Of a stretch of 15,900 nt of DNA, positions 1 to 5,645 are shown in pieces. The notes beneath the pieces were generated by a model. It made no database searches, was not told the DNA's origin, and saw nothing but the letters and a program-made list of their open reading frames with translations. Each line of letters begins with the position of its first letter. Position 1 is the stretch's first letter. Origin of the DNA: an uncultured bacterium (GTDB taxonomy: Bacteria > Actinomycetota > Coriobacteriia > Coriobacteriales > Coriobacteriaceae); assembly GCA_905215445.1 (NCBI GenBank), contig CAJMPZ010000050.1:1-15900 (forward strand), in the 5' to 3' direction. The translations under genes and the position numbers were made by a program.

Positions 1-999
1 CATCCCGAGTTTGAACTTGTTGCCATTACGTCCAACGCCGATGCCGGCCAGCCGCTGTCCGCAGTGTATCCGAGCTTTGCTGGCGTAAGCAATCTGGTTT
101 TCACCACGCATGACGCCCCCGAGCTCAAAAGCTGCGATGCGGTTTTTCTTGCCGTGCCGCACACGGCTGCCATGGCGCAGGTGCCCGCGCTCCTTGCCGC
201 GGGCGTTTCCTGCTTCGATCTTTCGGCCGATTACCGTCTGAGCGACCCGTCCGTCTTTGAGGCATGGTATGCCGCCGAGCACACGAGCCCCGAGCTGCTC
301 AAGACCCGCGCTTTTGGCCTGCCCGAGCTGTTCTGCCAGGACTTAGAGACCGCTGCTTCCAGCCATGCCGCCGGAAAGCCCGTTTTGGTCGCTTGCGCCG
401 GCTGCTATCCCACCGCAACGAGCCTCGCTGCCGCTCCTGCCGTGCGTGCGGGCTGGGTGGCAGAGAACGGCCCCGTAATCGTCGATGCCATTAGTGGCGT
501 GACGGGCGCCGGTAAGTCCTGCAACGCTCGCACCCATTTTTGTAGCGCGGACGAGAACCTGGAGGCCTATGGCGTAGGCAAACATCGCCATACGCCCGAG
601 ATTGAGCAGATCCTGGACCTGACCGATCGCGTCGTCTTTACTCCGCACTTGGCACCGCTCAAGCGCGGCCTGCTTTCCACGGTGACGATGCCGCTCGCGC
701 CGCAGACTCTCGACACGTTGGCCCTTGAGGACGTCGTCGACCATTACAAGAAGTTCTACGCCGGTCGCACCTTTGTGCGCGTGCTCGATGTCGGCCAGCA
801 GCCCAAGACGGCTTCGGTCGTCGGCACCAACGCTGCCCAGATTGGCCTTGCGCTCAACAAGCGTGCGGGCGTGCTGGTGGCGACGGGTGCTATCGACAAT
901 TTGTGCAAGGGTGCAGCAGGCCAGGCGGTCCAGTGCGCCAACATCGTTTTTGGCTTTGACGAGCGACGAGGCTTGCCCACAGTGGCGTGCCCGGTGTAG
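1..999 (+). CDS. argC: N-acetyl-gamma-glutamyl-phosphate reductase ArgC, 5' end outside window
   Basis: ArgC reduces N-acetylglutamyl phosphate to the semialdehyde with NADPH, the third step of arginine synthesis, in the cytoplasm. The reading frame is open from base 1 to the TAG at 997-999, giving 332 residues. The family is usually about 345 long, so roughly 20 N-terminal residues, including the Gly-rich NADP-binding motif, lie upstream. The visible start HPEFELVAITS matches the region just after that motif. The catalytic cysteine sits in ACAGCYPTA (about residue 135 counted from base 1), and the His motif KHRHTPEI is near residue 197. A GTG at 64 is an internal codon, not the start. ArgC heads the argCJBD run. 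The promoter and any arginine-repressor site would be outside the window. Confidence 0.95.
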   Translation, partial: HPEFELVAITSNADAGQPLSAVYPSFAGVSNLVFTTHDAPELKSCDAVFLAVPHTAAMAQVPALLAAGVSCFDLSADYRLSDPSVFEAWYAAEHTSPELLKTRAFGLPELFCQDLETAASSHAAGKPVLVACAGCYPTATSLAAAPAVRAGWVAENGPVIVDAISGVTGAGKSCNARTHFCSADENLEAYGVGKHRHTPEIEQILDLTDRVVFTPHLAPLKRGLLSTVTMPLAPQTLDTLALEDVVDHYKKFYAGRTFVRVLDVGQQPKTASVVGTNAAQIGLALNKRAGVLVATGAIDNLCKGAAGQAVQCANIVFGFDERRGLPTVACPV

Positions 1000-1076
1000 C
1001 ACATTCGATTGTTAACGATTTGGTGGTCGGGTATCGAGTTGGGCGCCGCTTTCAAGCTGGTCTAGTAGTTGTGACC

Positions 1077-1108
1077 GGTATGGCGTGCCAGCCGATGCCC
1101 GCTTTTTT
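1077..1108 (+). terminator. Possible intra-operon terminator or attenuator between argC and argJ
   Basis: GGTATGGC (1077-1084) can pair with GCC-g-ATGCC (1091-1099) across a 6-base loop, using one G-U pair and a one-base bulge. A run of six T follows at 1103-1108. This is the layout of a weak intrinsic terminator, about 77 bases after the argC stop and just before the argJ ribosome-binding site. It may only partly stop transcription. The call rests on manual pairing. Confidence 0.4.
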
Positions 1109-1134
1109 GTCTGATATAAGGAGTCGTAGGGACG

Positions 1135-2403
1135 ATGAATACCGACCTGATTGATATCAAGATACGCGCCGTCGAGGGTGGCGTTACGGCAGCGGCCGGC
1201 TTTAAGGCCGCAGGCATCCATGCAGGATTCCGGAAGAATCCCGAGCGCTTGGACTATGCGCTCGTCGTGCCCGATAAGCCCTGTCCAGGCGCCGGCGTGT
1301 TTACGACCAACCGCTTTTGCGCGGCGCCCGTGCAGGTGAGCCGTGCCAACCTGGGCGGTGCGGACAAGGGCTATGGCATCATCGCCGGCGTTTCAATCAA
1401 CTCCGGCAACGCGAACGCTGCCACGGGCGAGACCGGCCTAGCCTGCGCGCGCGAGACGTGCAACATCGCCTCGCAGGTTATTGGCTGCGAGCCCCAGCAG
1501 ATCCTGGTTGCCTCGACGGGTGTGATCGGACAGATTTTGCCGATCGACACGTTTGAGGCAGCCGTCCCGTCCGCCTACGAGGCGCTCTCTGCCCATGGCG
1601 GTGCCGATGCGGCCCGTGCCATCATGACGACCGATACGCATTCCAAGGAGTATGCCGTTCGCTATCGCAGCGAGGCTGCGGGCCATGCGGGCAACGCTTA
1701 TACGGTGGGCGGCATGTGCAAGGGCTCGGGCATGATCATGCCCAATATGGCTACCATGATCGCGGTCATTACTACCGATGCCCCCGTCGAGCCGGAGGCG
1801 CTCCACACCCTACTGCTCTCGATCGCTAAGCAGACCTTTAATAAGGTGACGGTCGATTCCGATACCTCGACCAACGACACCTGCATCGTGCTTGCTTCTG
1901 GCGCTGCTGCCGCTGATACCGAGGCTATCGTCGAGGGCACTGATGCCTTTGACGAACTGTCCTTTGCCGTGCACGAGGTGTGCGAGAGCCTGGCGCGCAA
2001 CATCGCGGCCGATGGCGAGGGCGCGTCAAAGCTCGTGACGGTTAACGTTACCGGCGCCGCCACCGACGAGGAAGCCGATATCGCCGCCCGTGCCGTCGCC
2101 AACTCGCCGCTCGTCAAGACCTGCATCGCCGGTCACGACTGCAACTGGGGCCGCGTCGCCATGGCGCTCGGCAAGTGCGGCGTGAAGTTTCATCAGGAAG
2201 ACGTTTCCATCGACATGATGGGCATGCCGGTCTGCCGCGACGGTCTGACTGTTCCCTTTGACGAGGACGAGGCTCTGCGACGTTTTGAGGCGTCCGAGAT
2301 CGTGATCTCGGCCGACCTGGGTGCAGGCGACGCGGCAACGACCGTGTGGACCTGCGACCTCACGCACGAGTACATCTCCATCAACGGCGACTACCGTTCC
2401 TAG
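1135..2403 (+). CDS. argJ: Bifunctional ornithine acetyltransferase / N-acetylglutamate synthase ArgJ
   Basis: ArgJ transfers the acetyl group from N-acetylornithine to glutamate, which makes the arginine pathway cyclic. Some members also use acetyl-CoA to start it. The protein is 422 residues, normal for the family. The self-cleavage site is visible in GSGMIMPNMATM: Thr207 should become the N-terminal nucleophile of the beta chain after autoproteolysis. The C-terminus EYISINGDYRS is also typical. The ATG at 1135 has the ribosome-binding site TAAGGAG at 1117-1123. The gap from argC is 135 bases and from the next gene 80 bases. Whether it is mono- or bifunctional cannot be read from sequence alone. 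The presence of argJ explains why a separate acetylornithine deacetylase (argE) is not needed here. Confidence 0.96.
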   Translation: MNTDLIDIKIRAVEGGVTAAAGFKAAGIHAGFRKNPERLDYALVVPDKPCPGAGVFTTNRFCAAPVQVSRANLGGADKGYGIIAGVSINSGNANAATGETGLACARETCNIASQVIGCEPQQILVASTGVIGQILPIDTFEAAVPSAYEALSAHGGADAARAIMTTDTHSKEYAVRYRSEAAGHAGNAYTVGGMCKGSGMIMPNMATMIAVITTDAPVEPEALHTLLLSIAKQTFNKVTVDSDTSTNDTCIVLASGAAAADTEAIVEGTDAFDELSFAVHEVCESLARNIAADGEGASKLVTVNVTGAATDEEADIAARAVANSPLVKTCIAGHDCNWGRVAMALGKCGVKFHQEDVSIDMMGMPVCRDGLTVPFDEDEALRRFEASEIVISADLGAGDAATTVWTCDLTHEYISINGDYRS

Positions 2404-2483
2404 ATTCCAGGCACGCTGCGCATCTTGCCGCATTGCGGACAGCGAAGCACGGCGTGATAACGATACGAAAGATGAGGCAGATT

Positions 2484-3464
2484 ATGAAATTCGCACGCGA
2501 CTGTCGTTCGAGCGAATCCAACGAAGCAACCGCGCAGCTGCTGTTCGAAGCGCTGCCGTGGATTAAAAACCTGACCGGCAAGACGGTCGTTATCAAATAT
2601 GGCGGAGCCGCCATGGTCGATGAGCAACTGCGCCGCGACGTGATGAGCGACATCGTTTTGCTCAAGATTATCGGCATGCGCCCCGTCATCGTGCATGGCG
2701 GCGGCAAGGCCATCAACGAGGCGTTGAGCCATTACGATATTCCCGTCGAGTTTAAGAACGGCCAGCGCGTGACTACGCCGGCGACTATGGATATCGTGCG
2801 CGAGGTGCTGGGCGGCAAGGTTAACCAGGAGCTGGTTGCTGCTATCAACCACCACGGCAACCTGGCCGTGGGCGTGTCGGGCAGCGATGCCGGCACGCTC
2901 ATCGCCGAGCCGCTCGACCCCGAGCTCGGTCGCGTGGGCAAAGTGACGAACGTCAACACGGACTATATCGAGCGTTTGCTCGATAGCGAGTACATCCCCG
3001 TCATCGCTACCGTCGCGGCGGGGGAGGACGGCGGTTTCTTCAACATCAATGCCGATACCGCCGCCGGTGCCGTCGCGGCAGCGCTTCACGCGCATAAGGC
3101 GATCTTTTTGACCGACGTCGATGGCCTGTACAAGGACTTTAGCGATAAGGATTCGCTTATCTCTAACCTAACGCTCGACGAGGTTAACGAGATGCTCTAC
3201 GGTGGCGAGGTCGATAAGGGCATGATTCCCAAGCTACGTGCGGCCGTCGACGCGCTTGCCGGTGGCGTGTTCCGCGCCCATATCATTAACGGTACCACGC
3301 CGCATTCGCTGCTGCTTGAGCTGTTGACCGATGCCGGCGTCGGCACCGTGATCCATTCTACCGAGACGGCCTACGAGTTCGATACGCACCCGCACCCGCT
3401 TTCGACCTTTGCGGCGCGCCTGACCGAGAATCTCGACGAGGTCGAGAAGCTTCAAACGGTTTAG
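2484..3464 (+). CDS. argB: Acetylglutamate kinase ArgB, arginine-sensitive type
   Basis: ArgB phosphorylates N-acetylglutamate with ATP, the second and committed step of arginine synthesis. I chose the ATG at 2484 (326 aa) because TGAGG lies 6 bases upstream; an ATG at 2472 in frame would add four residues. Amino acid kinase motifs are VIKYGGAAM (36-44), HGGGK (71-75), NINADTAAGAVA (187-198), LTDVDGLY (209-216) and KGMIPKL (245-251). About 30 residues precede the first strand (NEATAQLLFEALPWIKNLTG), matching the N-terminal helix that builds the hexamer of arginine-inhibited enzymes. The C-terminal HSLLLELLTDAGVGT (274-288) resembles the signature of that class. The E. coli-type enzyme lacks this helix. 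The protein has a tail of about 35 residues after the core. It sits between argJ and argD. Confidence 0.95.
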   Translation: MKFARDCRSSESNEATAQLLFEALPWIKNLTGKTVVIKYGGAAMVDEQLRRDVMSDIVLLKIIGMRPVIVHGGGKAINEALSHYDIPVEFKNGQRVTTPATMDIVREVLGGKVNQELVAAINHHGNLAVGVSGSDAGTLIAEPLDPELGRVGKVTNVNTDYIERLLDSEYIPVIATVAAGEDGGFFNINADTAAGAVAAALHAHKAIFLTDVDGLYKDFSDKDSLISNLTLDEVNEMLYGGEVDKGMIPKLRAAVDALAGGVFRAHIINGTTPHSLLLELLTDAGVGTVIHSTETAYEFDTHPHPLSTFAARLTENLDEVEKLQTV

Positions 3465-3532
3465 CCGGCTCAAAATTGCTACGCCATTACGCCCAAACTC
3501 CGCGCTACTTGGCGCTTAACGAAAGGTATCTC

Positions 3533-4816
3533 ATGTCACTTGCAGCACAACAATCGCTCGAATCCTACTACGTCATGCACACCTTCGGTCGCTCTCCGGT
3601 CGAGTTTGTCGAAGGCCGCGGCATGAAGCTCACCGGCGACGATGGCCGCGAATACCTCGATTTTCTTGCCGGCATCGGCGTGTGCAGCCTGGGCCACGGC
3701 AACCCGGCAGTGCTGTCGGCGCTCGAGGCTCAGACCAAAAAGCTTCTGCATGTGTCTAACTACTTCTACATCGAGCGGCGTGGACAGGTCGCGGCGCTGC
3801 TGTCCAAGCTTGCCAACGACGACGTAGATGGTGCGTGCGTGCTGGCCGATGCCATTGTCGCCGGCGATGAGACCACGGCCGCTGCGCTCGGTGCCCCGGC
3901 TGCGGACGAGCAGGTGTGGGAGACGTTCTTTGCCAATTCTGGTGCCGAAGCCAACGAGGGCTCGATGAAGCTTGCGCGTCTGTACGCCAAGCGTGCTGGT
4001 AACGGCGGCAACACCATCGTATGCATGCGTGGCGGCTTCCACGGCCGTACGCTCGAGACCATTGCCGCCACCATGCAGGATTGGCTACAGGACAGTTTCC
4101 GTCCGCTGCCGGGTGGCTTTGTGGCCTGCACACCCAACGATGTAGATGAACTGCGTGCAATTTTTAAGCAGTTGGGCAGTGAAATTTGCGCCGTGATGCT
4201 CGAGCCGATTCAGGGCGAGAGCGGTGTGCACCCCATGACCGAGGAGTTTATGGCTACGGCGCGCGACTTGGCGCACGAGGTGGGTGCCGTGCTTATTGCC
4301 GACGAGGTCCAGTGCGGAATCTTTCGTACGGGTAAGCCGTTTGCGTTCCAGACCTATGGCGTGGAGCCCGACATCATGAGCCTTGCCAAGGGCATTGCCG
4401 ACGGTGTGCCTATGGGTGCCGTGGTGGCAAAGAAGGAAATCGCCGACGTCTTTAAGCCCGGCGATCATGGTTCGACCTTCGGTGGCAGCTGCTTGGCCAT
4501 CGCGGCGTGTGCCGCGACGCTCTCCGCGCTTGTGCACGGCGATTATGCCGAGCATGCTGCCAAGGTTGGCGCCTATATGGAGCAGGCGCTGGCTAAGCTT
4601 CCGCATGTGGTAGAGGTGCGTGGTCGCGGCCTGATGCTCGGCTGCGATTTGGATGCTGCCGCGGGTGATGCACACGACGTCGTGGCCCGTGCATTGGGGG
4701 CTGGTGCCGTGATCAACGCTACAGGCGCACATACGCTGCGCTTCCTTCCGCCGCTCGTGTGCGAAGAGGCCGACGTGGACAACCTGATCGAGATCCTGGC
4801 GGGTGTTTTGGCCTAA
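3533..4816 (+). CDS. argD: Acetylornithine aminotransferase ArgD, PLP-dependent class III
   Basis: ArgD converts N-acetylglutamate semialdehyde to N-acetylornithine with glutamate as amino donor. The ATG at 3533 is chosen because GAAAGG lies at 3521-3526; the frame is open upstream to a TTG at 3476 with no good ribosome-binding site. The product is 427 residues. Class III aminotransferase landmarks are NSGAEANEGSMKLAR (135-149), FHGRT (169-173), IADEVQCG (255-262) with the cofactor Asp, the PLP lysine K286 in MSLAKGIADG, and HGSTFGG (312-318). It is longer than the usual 390-400 residues because of about 33 extra residues at 95-127 between the VSNYFY region and the NSGAEAN motif. It is the last gene of the arginine run; no argF, argG or argH follows. 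A related omega-aminotransferase is less likely given this context. Confidence 0.93.
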   Translation: MSLAAQQSLESYYVMHTFGRSPVEFVEGRGMKLTGDDGREYLDFLAGIGVCSLGHGNPAVLSALEAQTKKLLHVSNYFYIERRGQVAALLSKLANDDVDGACVLADAIVAGDETTAAALGAPAADEQVWETFFANSGAEANEGSMKLARLYAKRAGNGGNTIVCMRGGFHGRTLETIAATMQDWLQDSFRPLPGGFVACTPNDVDELRAIFKQLGSEICAVMLEPIQGESGVHPMTEEFMATARDLAHEVGAVLIADEVQCGIFRTGKPFAFQTYGVEPDIMSLAKGIADGVPMGAVVAKKEIADVFKPGDHGSTFGGSCLAIAACAATLSALVHGDYAEHAAKVGAYMEQALAKLPHVVEVRGRGLMLGCDLDAAAGDAHDVVARALGAGAVINATGAHTLRFLPPLVCEEADVDNLIEILAGVLA

Positions 4817-4841
4817 CACGGCGCAATAACTTAATTTGGAC

Positions 4842-4901
4842 CGGGTTCCGGACTGCGGACGTGCCATATGCGGCACGATTCAGCGGTCTGGAGCCCGTTT
4901 T
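4842..4901 (+). terminator. Large terminator-like hairpin after argD
   Basis: The arms 4842-4859 and 4880-4897 pair over about 18 positions, with three G-U pairs and one mismatch. Inside them a second stem, CGTGCC (4860-4865) with GGCACG (4872-4877), closes a 6-base loop. TTTT follows at 4898-4901. The structure begins 26 bases after the argD stop. The likely role is to end the arginine operon transcript. The T-run is short, so RNA stability or a small RNA role is also possible. Confidence 0.7.
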
Positions 4902-4929
4902 GCTATCGATTTACCATGGCTGGGATAGG

Positions 4930-4959
4930 CCGTGTGCAAAAAGTGGCAAATATGAGTAC
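4930..4959 (+). repeat. Left copy of a 30-bp inverted repeat
   Basis: This 30-base block contains GCAAATATGAGTAC at its inner end. Its reverse complement recurs at 5124-5153 with 28 of 30 positions matching. The two copies point inward and bound a 224-bp segment. Confidence 0.8.
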
Positions 4960-5123
4960 GGGCACTAACTTCGTAACATATAAATTAGGCACTTTTAGAT
5001 GAGTTGGGCCACATATGTCCAGTTTTGTAGTTGGCAAATTGGCTTAACTGGACTATCGATCGTCGTTCTAATGCCGGATTTGCCTTTTATGACTTCGAAA
5101 ACGCTGCTACTAAAAAGGTAGCA

Positions 5124-5153
5124 GTACTCATATTTGGCATTTTTTGCACACGG
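5124..5153 (-). repeat. Right copy of the 30-bp inverted repeat
   Basis: Reverse complement of the left copy with two mismatches. It begins GTACTCATATTTGGC on the plus strand and overlaps by one base the hairpin at 5104-5124. Confidence 0.8.
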
Positions 5154-5284
5154 GTATTCGCCAAGGGTCCATTTCGCCGCCCGAGCCCCGCTTCGTCGCT
5201 CCGCTCCTCGCGTGCTGCGCTGGAAAACGCTTCGCGTTTCCTCAGCTCCGCACTCTTGCGGGTTCGAATCCCATGCACCGGCCC

Positions 5285-5315
5285 AAAAAAGAAAGGCCTC
5301 CATCGCTGGGGGCCT
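5285..5315 (-). terminator. Duplicated tRNA-Val terminator, copy 1
   Basis: On the minus strand AGGCCCCC (5315-5308), loop AGCGAT, and GGAGGCCT (5301-5294) form a stem with one mismatch. TTCTTTTTT follows at 5293-5285. It corresponds to the intact terminator at 5472-5502. Confidence 0.65.
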
Positions 5316-5325
5316 ATCAATTCAA

Positions 5326-5343
5326 TGGCGGGCGATGAGGGAT
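5326..5343 (-). pseudogene. tRNA-Val 3'-end fragment
   Basis: On the minus strand these 18 bases read as the end of the T-stem, the 3' acceptor strand ATCGCCC and CCA. They match the intact tRNA-Val 3' end at 5513-5530 except at the discriminator base. The rest of the tRNA is absent. It is a leftover of the tandem duplication. Confidence 0.7.
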
Positions 5344-5359
5344 GTCCGCGTGCGGCTGG

Positions 5360-5530
5360 CGCCGTCCGCGCCCCGCTTCGTCGCTCCGCTCCTCGCGTGC
5401 TGCGCTGGAAAACGCTTCGCGTTTCCTCAGCTCCGCACCCTGTCGGGTTCGAATCCCTCTGCGATGGGCCCAAAAAAGAAAGGCCCCCATAGCTGGGAGC
5501 CTAACAAATCAGTGGTGGGCGATGAGGGAT
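5360..5530. repeat. Tandem repeat copy 2, overlapping tRNA-Val 3' end
   Basis: This 171-bp copy has the same order of parts as copy 1, with the T-arm-like CGGGTTCGAATCCC at 5444-5457. It runs directly into the intact tRNA-Val. A 16-base spacer (5344-5359) separates the copies. A 2-base length difference lies just after the T-arm-like motif. Confidence 0.85.
5472..5502 (-). terminator. Intrinsic terminator of tRNA-Val
   Basis: On the minus strand AGGCTCCC (5502-5495) pairs with GGGGGCCT (5488-5481) across loop AGCTAT. This gives 8 bp including one G-U pair. TTCTTTTTT follows at 5480-5472. It begins 10 bases past the tRNA CCA end. Confidence 0.88.
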
Positions 5531-5588
5531 TCGAACCCCCAGCCTTGTGCGTGTAAAGCACCTGCGCTAACCGTTGCGCCAATCGCCC
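5513..5588 (-). tRNA. tRNA-Val (anticodon TAC)
   Basis: Read on the minus strand, acceptor GGGCGAT (5588-5582) pairs perfectly with ATCGCCC (5523-5517), followed by discriminator A and an encoded CCA. The D-arm stem is GCGC/GCGC with G18-G19 in the loop. The anticodon loop is TTTACAC, giving anticodon TAC, which reads GTA and related valine codons. The first anticodon-stem pair (G27-A43) is a mismatch. The T-arm is GGGGG-TTCGAAT-CCCTC. Length is 76 with CCA. Its terminator lies just downstream and it follows asnB on the same strand. Confidence 0.95.
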
Positions 5589-5598
5589 GCAGAGATTG

Positions 5599-5627
5599 AG
5601 TATAGCGGAAACCCTGCGTGGTTCACC
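5599..5627 (-). promoter_or_regulatory. Probable tRNA-Val promoter
   Basis: On the minus strand TATACT (5604-5599) is a close match to the -10 consensus and ends 10 bases before the tRNA 5' end. A weak -35-like GTGAAC (5626-5621) lies 16 bases upstream. The region also forms an imperfect hairpin, AGCGG/CCGCT (5605-5609 with 5626-5630), without a T-run. That hairpin could weakly end the asnB transcript. Confidence 0.55.
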
Positions 5628-5645
5628 GCTAATTCATAACGAAAA

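Larger units (their letters stand above)
4930..5153. mobile_element. Possible MITE-like element bounded by 30-bp inverted repeats
   Basis: The segment is 224 bp, AT-richer than its surroundings, has matching 30-bp ends and no convincing gene. Inside are an 8-bp dyad, GTCCAGTT (5017-5024) with AACTGGAC (5046-5053), and a hairpin, CTGCTAC (5104-5110) with GTAGCAG (5118-5124), abutting the right repeat. I saw no clear target-site duplication flanking the ends, so mobility is not shown. Alternatives are paired regulator sites or a structured RNA. Confidence 0.4.
5175..5343. repeat. Tandem repeat copy 1, with a tRNA-Val 3' remnant
   Basis: This 169-bp copy matches 5360-5530. The stretch 5185-5253 is identical over 69 bases to 5370-5438. 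Order on the plus strand: a GC-rich block with hairpin ACGC-TTC-GCGT, a T-arm-like CGGGTTCGAATCCC (5259-5272), the minus-strand terminator (5285-5315), and 18 bases matching the CCA end and acceptor/T-stem end of tRNA-Val (5326-5343). No complete tRNA can be folded around the T-arm-like motif; its flanks pair over only three bases. Confidence 0.85.
4817..5512. other. Gene-free intergenic region rich in repeats
   Basis: These 696 bases between argD and tRNA-Val hold the argD hairpin, the inverted-repeat element and a tandem duplication carrying tRNA-like pieces. Reading frames are open on both strands, but I do not consider them genes. The two duplicate copies are offset by 185-187 bp, so the same DNA is read in different frames. 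They have no ribosome-binding sites or recognisable domains. Confidence 0.8.

Noticed and set aside
5185..5283. A possible second tRNA around CGGGTTCGAATCCC
   Set aside because: The T-stem flanks pair over only three bases and no matching acceptor strand, D-arm or anticodon arm is found upstream. The same holds for the copy at 5444-5457.
4995..5492. Open frames on both strands over the repeat region
   Set aside because: The two repeat copies are offset by 185-187 bp and are therefore read in different frames. Similarity is at the nucleotide level only, and phrases such as RDSNP are antisense readings of a tRNA T-arm motif.
5175..5530. CRISPR array
   Set aside because: Only two long copies, no short regular repeats with unique spacers, and the copies contain tRNA and terminator parts.
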